Assembly: GCF_000359125.1 (NCBI RefSeq)
Contig: NZ_CAAF010000027.1
Span: 62,001-126,000 of the forward strand
From: Mesorhizobium sp. STM 4661
Lineage (GTDB): Bacteria; Pseudomonadota; Alphaproteobacteria; Rhizobiales; Rhizobiaceae
Reading direction: 5' to 3'
DNA length: 64,000 nucleotides
Part shown: in pieces, positions 1 through 9,572 of the stretch
How the letters are laid out: each line of letters opens with the position of its first letter
Position numbering within the stretch: the stretch's first letter is position 1
Notes under the pieces: model-generated
Database searches by the model: none
What the model saw: the letters and a program-made list of their open reading frames with translations, nothing else
What the model was told of the DNA's origin: nothing
Made by a program: the position numbers and the translations under genes

Positions 1-149
1 GGCCAGCCCCTTCGCGCACTTCAGGCCTCAGGTGCTCAAGCTAGGGGTTCCAGCCTGCCAAACCTCAAGCAATTCGTTCGAAGTAGCGCCATCCGGGCGC
101 GCCCTCCTTCCCGCTCTCCAGGTGCTTTCACCGACAGTCCGGTTGACTG

Positions 150-352
150 GCAACACTCGAAAGCATTGACCAGACGATTCCTGTTGGCGAGCGCGACCAT
201 CGCGCCATTGGCATGCCGCCTTGCCGCAACTTGTCGAGCCAGAGCTTCGCGGAACCTGTTTGCCGCCGGCGATCCAGAGCTGCGCGATCGCCATGCATCA
301 TCAGCGTGCGCCAACGGTCGCCGCCTTTGCTGACGCCTAACAGTCGGGCCAT
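150..352 (-). mobile_element. IS110-family transposase relic (C-terminal part)
   Basis: Read on the minus strand, the segment gives LLGVSKGGDRWRTLMMHG and then, in another frame, RRHANGAMVALANRN. Both resemble the C-terminal domain of IS110-type (Transposase_20) transposases, where a GGDRYLRTLLIHGAR-like block is followed by an ANVAAVALANK-like block. The two blocks lie in different frames and no complete gene is present, so this is a decayed fragment. It abuts a nodD relic and may mark the event that destroyed that gene. The family call rests on remembered motifs only. Confidence 0.55.
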
Positions 353-458
353 CCTCCACTTGATCGCTGCTTCGGCACGGGCGCAGCCACGCGCTGGCGG
401 CCGCTGTTGAATCAGGTTGTGTCACCGACAGCTGCCATCGGTGCCGCCGCTTATCGGG

Positions 459-521
459 CCAATCGAGCACGACCAGATGGTTCAGATCAGGGCCTTTGAA
501 AGGCACGGTTTTAACATCCAT
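459..521 (-). pseudogene. nodD: nodD 5' relic upstream of nodA
   Basis: The minus-strand reading [13 protein letters not shown] matches the first residues of the two intact NodD proteins in this window ([13 protein letters not shown]). Homology stops after about 15 codons and runs into IS110-like sequence. It lies divergently from nodA with a nod box between them, the classical nodD-nod box-nodA arrangement, so it is the stub of the original regulator of this operon. The operon must now be activated by NodD made elsewhere. Confidence 0.7.
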
Positions 522-562
522 AGCGTGGATGCTCGCGATCTAAACAATCAATTTTACCAATC
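516..562 (+). promoter_or_regulatory. nod box 1 (nodACIJ-nolO promoter)
   Basis: The segment reads ATCCATAGCGTGGATG, then ATCTAAACAATC, then AATTTTACCAATC, the typical nod box bound by NodD. It lies about 90 bases upstream of the nodA ATG and just beyond the start of the nodD relic. It is nearly identical to nod box 3 at 14383-14429. Confidence 0.88.
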
Positions 563-653
563 CGGGAGGGTCGTTCATAGACCCATGACATGCACCGCCA
601 TTGCTCTACCGCGTGAGGTGCACAAAAGAACCCGAAAAAGAGGAAGTCTTCGC

Positions 654-1250
654 ATGCGCCCTGACGTGCAGTGGAGGTTATGCTGGGAAAATGAGTTGCA
701 GCTTCCCGATCACCTCGAACTCTCTGAGTTCTTCCGGAAGACCTATGAGCCGACCGGAGCCTTTAATGGGAAGCAATTCGCAGGCGGTCGAAGTTGGGCC
801 GGTGCAAGGCCGGAGCTCCGCGTAATCGGCCGTGATATGCACGGGATAGCGGCTCACTTGGGCCTGCTGCGCCGATACATCAAAGTTGGCGACGTTGATC
901 TGCTTGTCGCTGAACTCGGTCTATACGGCGTGCGTCCGGATCTTGAGGGGCTGGGAATCGCCCATTCGATTAGCGTGATGTATCCAGTGCTGCAGCAGCT
1001 TGGCGTTCCATTCGCTTTCGGCACGGTTCGGCAGGCGCTCCGGAACCATGTTGGGAGGTTCCGCCGCAAAGGCTTGGCGAACATTTTGACAGGCGTTCGC
1101 GTGCGTTCAACCCTCCCGGACGTGTACCCCGATCTGCCTTCCACGACGCGAGTCGACGACGACGTGCTCCTCATTGTGCTGCCAATTGGACGCTCAATGA
1201 GCGAGTGGCCGGCCGGCACTTTGATCGATCGGAACGGTCCAGAGCTATGA
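654..1250 (+). CDS. nodA: NodA, Nod factor N-acyltransferase
   Basis: NodA transfers a fatty acyl chain to the free amino group of the de-N-acetylated chitooligosaccharide backbone in the cytoplasm. The 198-residue product has the usual family length and ends with the conserved block [25 protein letters not shown] tail. [12 protein letters not shown] near the start and [16 protein letters not shown] in the middle are highly typical. The open frame extends upstream to 417, but the ATG at 654 ([10 protein letters not shown]) fits the family start and lies after nod box 1. Its TGA overlaps the ATG of a nodB remnant, as in an intact nodAB pair. Confidence 0.93.
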   Translation: MRPDVQWRLCWENELQLPDHLELSEFFRKTYEPTGAFNGKQFAGGRSWAGARPELRVIGRDMHGIAAHLGLLRRYIKVGDVDLLVAELGLYGVRPDLEGLGIAHSISVMYPVLQQLGVPFAFGTVRQALRNHVGRFRRKGLANILTGVRVRSTLPDVYPDLPSTTRVDDDVLLIVLPIGRSMSEWPAGTLIDRNGPEL

Positions 1251-1363
1251 AGAACACCCGCAATGATATCAGTCAGCCCGACCCGGCCCTCATGGCATTG
1301 ATCGATCTGACTCCAGCATTGGCCGCGGATTTACTATCCGCCCGCTTCCCTCAAACTCACTGA
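1247..1363 (+). pseudogene. nodB: nodB remnant between nodA and nodC
   Basis: A 38-codon frame starts inside the nodA stop (ATGA overlap) and ends 15 bases before nodC. Its C-terminal part, MALIDLTPALAADLL...RFPQTH-stop, lines up with the end of the intact NodB at 9863-10522, MALSNLIPALDA...RSLPEHH-stop. The bases around the stop (cgcttcc...cac-tga-aa) also match. The deacetylase core (TFDDGP, HxxxH) is absent, so nearly the whole gene has been deleted in frame, leaving start and tail. This is my alignment by eye. Confidence 0.62.
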
Positions 1364-1378
1364 AAAATCTGACATCTC

Positions 1379-2653
1379 ATGACCCTGTTTGCCACAGCCA
1401 GTACTGTTGCCATCTGCTCTTATGCGCTGCTGTCGACCGTCTACAAAACCGCGCAGGTGTTTTATACCCTGCCTACAAACGTACCGCCGACCTCGGGCGA
1501 CCCGCCCAGCGGTGAGCCTTGGCCGAGCGTCGATGTCATTATCCCGTGCTACAACGAGGCGCCTCGCACCCTCTCGGACTGCCTGGCTTCCATTGCAAGT
1601 CAGGACTACGCCGGCAAACTGCAGGTCTATGTTGTTGATGACGGTTCTGCAAACCGCGATGCCCTCGTGGGTGTACACGAGGAATACACGGGCGACCCGA
1701 GGTTCAACTTCATTGCGCTCCCAAAGAATGTCGGAAAGCGCAAGGCGCAGATTGCCGCCATTCGCCGCTCGTGCGGAGATCTGGTGCTGAATGTAGATTC
1801 GGACACGATACTCGCCCCGGACGTCATCACCAGGCTTGCGCTAAAGATGCAAGATCAAGCGGTCGGCGCCGCCATGGGCCAGTTGGCGGCTAGCAATCGC
1901 AGTGAAACTTGGCTGACGCGGTTGATCGACATGGAATACTGGCTCGCCTGCAACGAAGAGCGGGCAGCGCAGGCTCGGTTCGGTGCCGTCATGTGTTGCT
2001 GCGGTCCGTGTGCCATGTACCGGCGATCCGCGCTTGTTTCGCTGCTGGATCAGTACGAGACGCAGCGCTTTCGAGGGAAGCCGAGCGACTTCGGCGAGGA
2101 CCGCCACCTTACGATCCTGATGCTGAAAGCAGGCTTTCGAACAGAGTATGTCCCGGAGGCCGTCGCGGCAACAGTCGTTCCCAACAGCATGGGTCCCTAT
2201 CTGCGCCAACAGCTTCGCTGGGCCCGGAGCACTTTCCGTGACACGTTGCTGGCGTTCCAACTGCTGCGCGGCCTTAATATTTATCTCACATTGGACGTGA
2301 TTGGCCAGAATATTGGCCCATTATTGCTCTCTTTGTCGATTCTGGCGGGGCTCGCGCAATTGGTAACGACAGGTACTGCGCCTTGGACGGCATGCCTGAT
2401 GATTGCAGCCATGACTATAGTTCGCTGCAGCGTGGCAGCGTTTCGTGCGCGCCAACTTCGATTTCTCGGATTCTCGCTCCACACACTCATCAACATCTTT
2501 CTCTTGCTCCCGTTGAAAGCATACGCGCTGTGCACATTGAGCAACAGCGATTGGTTGTCGCGCAGCTCTGCGGCCAATGTGACAGACACTGGCGGCACCA
2601 GTTCAAAGCCGAACTTGGTGGGATCTGACGCAGCTTACAGCGAACAGCAATAG
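1379..2653 (+). CDS. nodC: NodC, chitooligosaccharide synthase
   Basis: NodC is a family 2 membrane glycosyltransferase that builds the beta-1,4-GlcNAc backbone of the Nod factor from UDP-GlcNAc at the inner membrane. The 424-residue protein starts with a hydrophobic segment and shows [25 protein letters not shown] and GEDRHLT. The QLRWARS motif follows, corresponding to the processive QxxRW signature. Several hydrophobic segments follow from about residue 300. It is second in the nodACIJ-nolO operon, separated from nodA only by the nodB remnant. Length and motifs indicate an intact enzyme. Confidence 0.95.
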   Translation: MTLFATASTVAICSYALLSTVYKTAQVFYTLPTNVPPTSGDPPSGEPWPSVDVIIPCYNEAPRTLSDCLASIASQDYAGKLQVYVVDDGSANRDALVGVHEEYTGDPRFNFIALPKNVGKRKAQIAAIRRSCGDLVLNVDSDTILAPDVITRLALKMQDQAVGAAMGQLAASNRSETWLTRLIDMEYWLACNEERAAQARFGAVMCCCGPCAMYRRSALVSLLDQYETQRFRGKPSDFGEDRHLTILMLKAGFRTEYVPEAVAATVVPNSMGPYLRQQLRWARSTFRDTLLAFQLLRGLNIYLTLDVIGQNIGPLLLSLSILAGLAQLVTTGTAPWTACLMIAAMTIVRCSVAAFRARQLRFLGFSLHTLINIFLLLPLKAYALCTLSNSDWLSRSSAANVTDTGGTSSKPNLVGSDAAYSEQQ

Positions 2654-2657
2654 TCAC

Positions 2658-3725
2658 GTGATCTCAGGTAGAAGAGTTTTGAGCCAGGACCAGAAACATC
2701 AAGTGTTGAAGCGTAAGTTGGGCCCAGAGGATTTGCGGCGATTCGAGACTCCTGCGATCGAACGGGAGTCTCACGGGCAGACAAGCGCGAAAAGCTCCGT
2801 GCCTGACTCTCTGTCGACCGTGGCAGTCGATTTTGCCGGCGTAACCAAGTCGTATGGGAACAAGATCGTTGTCGACGAACTGTCGTTCTCCGTTGCGTCG
2901 GGAGAGTGTTTCGGCCTCCTCGGACCAAACGGGGCGGGCAAAAGCACGATTGCGCGTATGCTCCTCGGCATGACATGCCCTGACGCGGGCACGATCACGG
3001 TGCTCGGCGTCCCGGTGCCGGCGCGCGCTCGGCTGGCACGCAGGGGCATTGGCGTGGTCCCGCAATTCGACAATCTTGACCAGGAATTCACCGTACGAGA
3101 GAACCTGCTGGTGTTCGGACGCTACTTCGGCATGAGCACACGTCAGAGCGAAGCGGTCATCCCGTCGCTTCTCGAGTTCGCTCGCCTCGAGCGCAAGGCG
3201 GATGCGCGCGTCTCGGAACTGTCCGGCGGCATGAAGCGATGCCTGACAATGGCGCGGGCGTTGATCAACGACCCCCAGCTCATTGTGATGGACGAGCCGA
3301 CCACCGGCCTCGATCCGCACGCGCGCCACCTGATCTGGGAGCGGCTGCGCGCCCTGTTGGCACGCGGCAAGACGATTATCCTGACGACGCATTTCATGGA
3401 AGAGGCTGAGCGATTATGCGATCGGCTGTGCGTGCTCGAAAAGGGCCGCAACATCGCCGAAGGCGGCCCGCAGGCGCTGATCGACGAGCATATTGGATGC
3501 CAGGTCATGGAGATTTATGGCGGCGATCCGCACGAGTTGCTTTCGCTGGTCAAGCCACATTCCCAGCGCATCGAGGTCAGCGGCGAAACCCTTTATTGCT
3601 ATGCGCCAGACCCTGACCAGGTGCGCACGCAACTGCAGGGGCGAGCAGGTCTGCGTCTTCTTCTGCGTCCAGCCAATCTCGAGGATGTTTTCTTGCGGCT
3701 GACCGGGCGCGAGATGGAGGAGTGA
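2658..3725 (+). CDS. nodI: NodI, Nod factor exporter ATPase
   Basis: NodI is the ABC ATPase that works with NodJ to export lipochitooligosaccharides. Visible motifs are Walker [10 protein letters not shown], the Q-loop region VPQFDN, signature SELSGGMKR, and Walker [14 protein letters not shown] followed by the H-loop [13 protein letters not shown]. The open frame begins with a GTG at 2658, five bases after nodC stops. It has an N-terminal extension of about 55 residues before the ABC domain ([11 protein letters not shown]), so the true start could lie inside it. The stop is three bases before the nodJ start, consistent with co-translation. Confidence 0.93.
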   Translation: MISGRRVLSQDQKHQVLKRKLGPEDLRRFETPAIERESHGQTSAKSSVPDSLSTVAVDFAGVTKSYGNKIVVDELSFSVASGECFGLLGPNGAGKSTIARMLLGMTCPDAGTITVLGVPVPARARLARRGIGVVPQFDNLDQEFTVRENLLVFGRYFGMSTRQSEAVIPSLLEFARLERKADARVSELSGGMKRCLTMARALINDPQLIVMDEPTTGLDPHARHLIWERLRALLARGKTIILTTHFMEEAERLCDRLCVLEKGRNIAEGGPQALIDEHIGCQVMEIYGGDPHELLSLVKPHSQRIEVSGETLYCYAPDPDQVRTQLQGRAGLRLLLRPANLEDVFLRLTGREMEE

Positions 3726-3728
3726 ACG

Positions 3729-4517
3729 ATGATTGAAGGTTTTGCGGCGGCGCTGCCGGCCAATGCGTGGAACTGGGTTGCGGTATGGCGCCGCAACTAT
3801 CTGGCATGGAAGAAAGTCGCACTCGTGTCGCTTCTCGGTAACCTTGCCGATCCTATGATCTACCTTTTCGGCCTAGGCACCGGCCTCGGCATAATGGTCG
3901 GCCGCGTCGACGGTGCGTCGTATATCGCCTTTTTGGCGGCCGGCATGGTCGCGGTAAGTGCGATGACCGCATCTACCCTGGAAACATTGTACGCGGCTTT
4001 CGCTCGCATGCATTCTCAACGCACATGGGAAGCCATGCTGTATACGCACGTTACCCTCGGCGACATCGTTCTGGGTGAACTGGCGTGGGCAGCCACCAAG
4101 GCCTTCATGGCCGGTACGGCTATTACCATCGTCACCGCAACCTTGGGCTATGCCGCCTGGCCGTCCGTACTCTATGCGCTGCCAATCATTGCTCTGACAG
4201 GGTGCGTATTTGCGAGCCTCGCGATGATCGTCACCGCACTTTCGCCCAGCTACGATTACTTCGTGTTTTACCAGACGCTTGTCCTCACACCTATGCTGTT
4301 CCTGTCGGGCGCCGTTTTCCCATTGGACCAGCTGCCTGGCGCCTTTCAGCAAATAGCGCGATGCATGCCGCTGTCACATGCGATCGACCTCATTCGTCCG
4401 GTTATGCTTGATCGCCCGATCAGCGGCATCGCCCTGCACGTCGGTGTGCTCGCCCTGTACGCGCTGTTGCCATTCTTCCTCTCGATGGCGCTGTTGCGCC
4501 GCCGACTAATGCGCTGA
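3729..4517 (+). CDS. nodJ: NodJ, Nod factor exporter permease
   Basis: NodJ is the membrane partner of NodI in an ABC-2 type exporter. The 262-residue protein has about six hydrophobic segments, including [17 protein letters not shown] near the N terminus and [15 protein letters not shown] in the second half, a hallmark of ABC-2 permeases. An upstream GGAGG seven bases before the ATG supports the start. It is fourth in the nod box 1 operon. No truncation is seen. Confidence 0.93.
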   Translation: MIEGFAAALPANAWNWVAVWRRNYLAWKKVALVSLLGNLADPMIYLFGLGTGLGIMVGRVDGASYIAFLAAGMVAVSAMTASTLETLYAAFARMHSQRTWEAMLYTHVTLGDIVLGELAWAATKAFMAGTAITIVTATLGYAAWPSVLYALPIIALTGCVFASLAMIVTALSPSYDYFVFYQTLVLTPMLFLSGAVFPLDQLPGAFQQIARCMPLSHAIDLIRPVMLDRPISGIALHVGVLALYALLPFFLSMALLRRRLMR

Positions 4518-4538
4518 CGAAAGAGAGTGAGATAAACA

Positions 4539-4688
4539 ATGCGCTACGGACTTCGTGCTGCAAATAAAAACGACATCGCAACGCAAATCGGCATCCAACC
4601 CAGGGTCTTCGTGGCATCCACTCAATCTCTCAACGTTATGGAACGCCCGGGACCTCGATCACAGGATCTCATTTTGATCCAGGCGTAA
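4539..4688 (+). CDS. Short ORF between nodJ and nolO, function unknown
   Basis: A 49-codon frame starts with an ATG 21 bases after nodJ, preceded by a purine-rich AAGAGAGTGAG. It begins MRYGLRAANKNDIATQ and ends with LILIQA. No family is recognised. In Bradyrhizobium, nolM and nolN lie between nodJ and nolO, so this could be a relic of such genes or a translated small peptide, but I see no sequence match to either. About 130 further bases up to nolO show nothing else. Confidence 0.25.
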   Translation: MRYGLRAANKNDIATQIGIQPRVFVASTQSLNVMERPGPRSQDLILIQA

Positions 4689-4819
4689 GAGAATTTCTTT
4701 GAGGTTGGTGATGTCTGACTGGCGTTCGCGGCGGCGAACGACAACGCAGCCTGTGTTTTTGATCAAACGGCCTTGAGACAGGCCAATTCAGTCTTCCTGT
4801 ACGATAAACGGAGAGCGAG

Positions 4820-6841
4820 ATGCTGTGTCTAGGATTGAGCGGCGGATTAGACAAAGTCTATGAAAACCGATTCCAGATTGCGAATACATTCATGCACGAT
4901 GGCGCTGCGGTGCTCGTCCGAGACGGACAGGTCATCGCGGCCGTAGAAGAGGAGCGCCTCAATCGGATCAAGCACTCCAACAAGCTCCCAATCAGTTCGG
5001 TTCAATACTGTCTTTCAGCCGCTGGGGTTCAGCTCAGCGAAATCGATCATGTGGCGTACTACGCTACCGAAGCCTATTGCAACGCCATGCTCGAAAACAT
5101 GCTTGCTTCCGAGCCGGACGCCTCCATTCCGTTGGATGCCAAATTTTTGGTTCAGCAGCTGTTGGCGCAGGAGTTCGGTAGCGAGCTCGACCCTTCGCGT
5201 ATCTCATTCGTAAGTCATCATCAGGCGCACGCCGTGAGTGCTTTTGCAATGTCGGGCTTCGAGCAAAGTCTGATTTTCGCGATTGATGGCTCTGGTGATT
5301 TCCAGTCGGGTCTTGTGGCGGTAGGATCTGGTGCTGAAATTTCGCAACTCGCGACTTTCCCAGAGAACAATTCCCTTGGGCTATTTTATCTCGAGGTGAT
5401 CCGGTATCTCGGCTACGGCTTGTTCGATGAATATAAGGTAATGGGGCTTGCCCCCTACGGCGATCCCGTTCCCTATCGCGAGCTTTTCGAGCAGTTCTAT
5501 GAACTGTCTGCAAACGGCGAGTATCGCGTCCACCTGGACCGCATCGGTCCGACTTTGCTTCGCACCATTCAGGTCCGGCAAAAGGGAATGCCATTCACTC
5601 AGCAGCACAAAGATGTGAGTGCGTCGCTACAGGAAGCACTCGAACGCATCGTGTTTCACATTCTTCGGCATCATCGTGAGGCCACCGGGATGACGCGGCT
5701 GTGCCTGGCCGGTGGCGTTGCGCACAATTGCTCCATGAACGGCAAGTTGCTCTATTCAGGCCTTTTCGAAGACATCTTCGTGCAGCCCGCGTCGCATGAC
5801 GCTGGCTGCGCATTGGGCGCTGCATTAATCGTGTCTGGTGAGCTGGGCCGCCCCGCGCCGCGTGCGCGACTGCAGGAGGTTTATTGGGGGCCGGATCTCG
5901 CGAGCGATCACGCTGTCGAAGAGGAACTAAAAGCATGGGCGGGGCACCTGGAGTTTGAACGCACTGAGGAGGTGGCGGATAGGGCAGCCGAGTGGATGGC
6001 CGGTGGCGCCGTGATCGGCTGGGTGCAAGGTCGTTCGGAGTTCGGGCCGCGCGCGCTCGGAAATCGCAGCATTCTTGCCGACCCCAGGCCCGCCACAAAC
6101 AAGGACCGGATCAACGCCATGGTCAAGAAGCGGGAAGGGTATCGCCCGTTCGCCCCATCAGTGCTGGAGGAGGATGCGCGCGAATTTTTCGACCTCCCAG
6201 GCAGTGCGTGCGAATTTCCCTTCATGAATTTCGTGGTCCGTGTGCGCGACTCCAAGCGTGGTTTGCTCGGCGCCATCACGCACGTCGACGGTACGGCTCG
6301 GCTGCAAACAGTATCGCGCAAGGCCAGTCCGGCCTACTGGGACGTCATCAATGCCTTCAAGCAGCGCACTGGCATCCCAATTCTGCTCAATACGTCCTTT
6401 AACAACAATGCCGAGCCGATCGTGGATTCAGTTGCAGACTCGATTGCCACGTTCCTGACGACAGGGTTGGATGGACTTGTGGTCGGGCCGTTCCTCGTCA
6501 AAAAACGGGCCACAACGCTGGAGGATTGGACTGCGCTCGCGGTTTCATTGCCGCCTTATGTATCCCTGTATAAGGTCCGCGCTCACACGGCGCTGGATCG
6601 CCAGGAGACCGTCTGCGAAATCCGAACGGATCACTCCAGCCGTGACGGTGTGCGTATCTCACATGACTTGTTCGATCTGCTGACGCGGATCGAAGGCGAA
6701 GCCGTGCTCGCGGATCTCCTCGATACAATTACGCTGGATCAGGCCCAGCGCGAGGCTCTCACAGGAGAACTGCGACGATTGTGGGAGCAGCGCCGCGTTC
6801 GCATGCGTCCCTCGCAAGCTGCTCGAGTCGATCAAAACTGA
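4820..6841 (+). CDS. nolO: NolO, Nod factor carbamoyltransferase
   Basis: NolO adds a carbamoyl group to the non-reducing GlcNAc of the Nod factor. The 673-residue protein has the two-part carbamoyltransferase architecture. An N-terminal Kae1-like ATPase-fold part includes HDGAAVLVRDG, EEERLNRIKHSNKLP, VSHHQAHAVSAF and FAIDGSGDF. A C-terminal carbamoyltransferase domain has GWVQGRSEFGPRALGNRSI. MLCLGLSGG at the start and a length near 670-680 favour NolO over the shorter NodU. GGAGAGCGAG precedes the ATG. It follows nodJ on the same strand, the M. loti-type order, and is probably read from nod box 1. Confidence 0.88.
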   Translation: MLCLGLSGGLDKVYENRFQIANTFMHDGAAVLVRDGQVIAAVEEERLNRIKHSNKLPISSVQYCLSAAGVQLSEIDHVAYYATEAYCNAMLENMLASEPDASIPLDAKFLVQQLLAQEFGSELDPSRISFVSHHQAHAVSAFAMSGFEQSLIFAIDGSGDFQSGLVAVGSGAEISQLATFPENNSLGLFYLEVIRYLGYGLFDEYKVMGLAPYGDPVPYRELFEQFYELSANGEYRVHLDRIGPTLLRTIQVRQKGMPFTQQHKDVSASLQEALERIVFHILRHHREATGMTRLCLAGGVAHNCSMNGKLLYSGLFEDIFVQPASHDAGCALGAALIVSGELGRPAPRARLQEVYWGPDLASDHAVEEELKAWAGHLEFERTEEVADRAAEWMAGGAVIGWVQGRSEFGPRALGNRSILADPRPATNKDRINAMVKKREGYRPFAPSVLEEDAREFFDLPGSACEFPFMNFVVRVRDSKRGLLGAITHVDGTARLQTVSRKASPAYWDVINAFKQRTGIPILLNTSFNNNAEPIVDSVADSIATFLTTGLDGLVVGPFLVKKRATTLEDWTALAVSLPPYVSLYKVRAHTALDRQETVCEIRTDHSSRDGVRISHDLFDLLTRIEGEAVLADLLDTITLDQAQREALTGELRRLWEQRRVRMRPSQAARVDQN

Positions 6842-7344
6842 TGCCAATCGCTGGACGACAGATAGCAGTTGCCGAAACACCGGTCTGTCCAAGCATCTTC
6901 ATATGACTGTGCCCAATCCATCGGCTGAGGCAAGGATCCTGACGATTGCATCTGCTCGCGAGCATGTCATGTTCAACCCATCTAACCCTTATGGCAGTCG
7001 AGGATCAGTAATGGATTTGCTTGCCGGTGGCCCAAAACAGCACCAATTTGTCGTTTCTCGACGGCGGACCCGGTTCGGTGACTGCCTATGGTCTCCGGCA
7101 TCAGCCTGGTGTTACGCATAGCGGACGGGACGTGCGAGCGGGCTGCGCCGCTCGCAGGATAAGGCGGCGGCCCTACGGCGCGCCAAGCCGGCATATTCGT
7201 CGTTGAGATGCTTTTTGGCCAAATGCGTTGGTGGGGCGACGATCATGTCTTAGCGCGGCTTGACCCTTCGCCCTCCATGCGGATTTCGCCGGCGCTTTCT
7301 TCAGGACTCGAGATTTGTTGGTCAAGGCCACCCGCGCGGTTAGC
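6842..7344 (+). other. Intergenic stretch after nolO, no gene recognised
   Basis: Frames here are short, and their translations show no family motif on either strand. The first bases allow a 21-codon peptide starting at 6841 that overlaps the nolO stop. The region separates nolO from a broken lyase gene and is probably degenerate. Confidence 0.4.
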
Positions 7345-7757
7345 GTTGGCGATGCCCGACATCTGCTTTCGGGCAATCGCCTGATCGGGATGCGAGTCGA
7401 GGAAGGGGAGCTCACCCAATCCACGGCCGAATGCCCGTCGCGCACCTGCGCGATCGCAAGCGCCGTGGTGCTGTGCCATTCCATGCGAAGCGTGAGAGTC
7501 CTTTTCAGCCCGCGCAGAACCAGGAAGGCCGACATGGTCGGGAGCGCCGCGCCGGTGATGTAGCGCAAGGCCGTTTCGTACAGCGTGTGGAGGGGTTCCG
7601 CGTCGCCGAGGATTGCGCCGCCAAGGCTGCGGCCTCATTCGCCGCACCGCTTTCAATCGTAGGTCGAGTTCAGGAAGACGCGTGGTTGAACGGCATTGGG
7701 AAAACCAGCCGGATCGTAGCCGTGATGGATGGCGCGGGTAGCGAAGCCGAATTTGGC
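7345..7757 (-). pseudogene. Gutted PLP-dependent methionine gamma-lyase/cystathionine synthase-like gene
   Basis: On the minus strand the N terminus reads KFGFATRAIHHGYDP, typical of the Cys/Met-metabolism PLP family. The reading then jumps frame to GDAEPLHTLYETALRYITG and LPTMSAFLVLRGLK...LRMEWHSTTALAIAQV. These come from near the C terminus of the same family, including the usual LVLRGLKTL...RMERH segment. LDSHPDQAIARKQMSG follows in another frame. The PLP-lysine core of roughly 200 residues is missing. It is transcribed divergently from the MocR-type regulator at 7889, as regulator and target often are. Confidence 0.6.
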
Positions 7758-7888
7758 ATCGTTCGCAGATGTGCCACTTTCCGGTCTTGGATTGCGGTCT
7801 CGGGCATCGGCTTCAGACGTGCTCTTGGCTTTCGGAAGGAGTGGCTGCAAACTGGTTGATATGGAATGTCCAGTTGGCAGGAAAAGAA

Positions 7889-9358
7889 ATGGTCCAGTCT
7901 CCAGGTCCCGGTGCTTCAACCCGCTCGCATGGCATGGGCGCGCGCCAGATCTACGAAGCGCTTCGCGAGCAGATCCTCAGAGGCGTTTACGGCACCGGCA
8001 GCCAGCTGCCGTCCTCCCGTGGTCTCGCCGAGGAACTTGGAGTCTCGCGAACGACCGTCACCGTCGCCTACGAGCAGCTGGCCGCGGAAGGTTTCATCGA
8101 CATCCGTCAAGGCGCGCGCCCTCGTGTCGCATCCTCACTGCTGGGACATGAGCTGACCGCCAATCCCCCAAAACGGTTCGGCCCGGTTCACTTGTCAAGC
8201 TATGGCGAACGGCTGCGTGGTACTCCGCGCTGGCCGGATTACCTGCCGAACACGCTGAAGGTTGATTTCCGCTATGGCGTCCTGGCGCCCTCAGATTTCC
8301 CCGCATCGGTTTGGAAGCGCGCGATGAACGCGGCGATGGCGCAGCGGCCGGCACGGCTCGCCTATGACGATCCGTGCGGTTCGAGCCGGCTCCGCCAAGC
8401 GCTTCAGGGCTATCTCTGGCGCGCCCGTACTGTGCGCTGCGACCCCGAGCAGATCGTCATCGTCAATGGTTCGCAGCAGGGCCTCGATCTCTGCGCGCGC
8501 CTGCTGCTCGACCCCGGGGACAGCTTCGTCATCGAGGACCCCTGCTACAGGATGGCGCGCCAGGTCTTTGCCAGTACAGGTGCCACGCCCGTTCCCGTCG
8601 AGGTTGACGATCACGGCATGCAAACGGAGCAACTGGCGGGGGTCGCGGCCCGGCTGGCCTATGTGACGCCCTCGCATCAGTTTCCGCTCGGCGGCGTCAT
8701 GCCGATCCCGCGGCGGCATCAGCTTCTGGAATGGGCGCGGGAGCAGGGCGCCTATGTCATCGAGGACGACTACGACAGCGAATATCGCTACGATATCAGC
8801 CCCGTTCCCCCGCTGCATAGCCTCGAGGATCATGGGGCCGTCATCTACCTCGGCACCATCTCCAAGACGCTCTCGCCGATGCTGCGGATCGGTTATCTCG
8901 TCGTCCCGGCGGAATTCCTGCAGGTTTTCGAGACCGCCAAGCAGCTTGCCGACCGGCATTCTCCGATGGCGGGGCAGGAGTCATTGGCCTCTCTGATCGA
9001 GAGCGGTGGCTATGAAAGCCATGTGCGCCGCGTGCGCCGCATCAACGGCGAGCGCCGGGAGGCATTGCTGACCGCCCTGAAGCGGAGTTTTCAAGGTCGC
9101 ATCGCCGTCCAGGGGGCAGAGGCTGGACTGCACGTCGTCATATGGTTCAACGACCTGCCGCGATCGCGTGAAATGGCGTTGGTCGAAGCTGCCCAATACG
9201 CGGGTCTGGGTCTGCACCCGATTTCGCCGCTTTATCATCGGCAGTCGGGAGCAGGCGAAGCCGACCGCGTCGGGCTTGTCATGGGCTATTCCGCCCTGAG
9301 CATCCGGCAGATCGAAAAAGGCGTCGAGATGCTGCGGGACGTCGTCGCTCGATTCTGA
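7889..9358 (+). CDS. MocR/PdxR-type GntR-aminotransferase fusion regulator
   Basis: The protein has an N-terminal GntR winged helix (YEALREQILRGVYGTGSQLPSSRGLAEELGVSRTTV, roughly residues 20-80 of a 489-residue product). A fold-type I aminotransferase domain follows, with VIEDDYDSEYRYD and the PLP-lysine loop YLGTISKTLSPMLRIGYLV. The frame opens at 7769, but the ATG at 7889, preceded by AGGA, gives the normal family length. MocR proteins usually sense PLP or an amino-acid-like ligand and control a neighbouring gene. Here the divergent neighbour is a destroyed PLP-lyase gene, so the regulator may be orphaned. No nod box controls it. Confidence 0.85.
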   Translation: MVQSPGPGASTRSHGMGARQIYEALREQILRGVYGTGSQLPSSRGLAEELGVSRTTVTVAYEQLAAEGFIDIRQGARPRVASSLLGHELTANPPKRFGPVHLSSYGERLRGTPRWPDYLPNTLKVDFRYGVLAPSDFPASVWKRAMNAAMAQRPARLAYDDPCGSSRLRQALQGYLWRARTVRCDPEQIVIVNGSQQGLDLCARLLLDPGDSFVIEDPCYRMARQVFASTGATPVPVEVDDHGMQTEQLAGVAARLAYVTPSHQFPLGGVMPIPRRHQLLEWAREQGAYVIEDDYDSEYRYDISPVPPLHSLEDHGAVIYLGTISKTLSPMLRIGYLVVPAEFLQVFETAKQLADRHSPMAGQESLASLIESGGYESHVRRVRRINGERREALLTALKRSFQGRIAVQGAEAGLHVVIWFNDLPRSREMALVEAAQYAGLGLHPISPLYHRQSGAGEADRVGLVMGYSALSIRQIEKGVEMLRDVVARF

Positions 9359-9364
9359 GACGCT

Positions 9365-9505
9365 GACGGTTCCGCACGCGGGTTAGAACGCATTCGCGGC
9401 CGCTCATCATAAACAGTTCATCGTTGAAATAGTCGCGCGGCCGGGCGACGGCCGCGCTCATGGACGGCTGACATGATGCTGCTGCCGCCGTGAGGTTGCG
9501 CGCGA
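9365..9505 (-). pseudogene. nodD: nodD relic upstream of nodB
   Basis: The minus-strand reading includes NLTAAAAS...[23 protein letters not shown], which matches the helix-turn-helix region of the intact NodD proteins ([22 protein letters not shown]). At the base level it matches about 140 bases of nodD1 around 14180-14320. The start codon region and the ligand-binding domain are gone. It lies divergently from nodB with nod box 2 between them, showing that this locus was once a complete nodD-nod box-nod operon. Confidence 0.78.
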
Positions 9506-9525
9506 TCCAAGCCTTTGTCTTATCT

Positions 9526-9572
9526 ATCCGCAACGTGGATGCTTGTCATCGAAACAATCGATTTTGCCGATT
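9526..9572 (+). promoter_or_regulatory. nod box 2 (nodB promoter)
   Basis: The segment reads ATCCGCAACGTGGATG, then CATCGAAACAATCG, then ATTTTGCCGATT. It keeps the nod box frame but differs from boxes 1 and 3 at several positions, for example TTTTGCC for TTTTACC. It lies about 290 bases upstream of nodB, farther than usual because a collapsed nodA relic intervenes. Confidence 0.75.

Noticed and set aside
417..653. N-terminal extension of the nodA open frame from 417
   Set aside because: It runs through the nodD relic and nod box 1 and is not part of the NodA family; the ATG at 654 fits.
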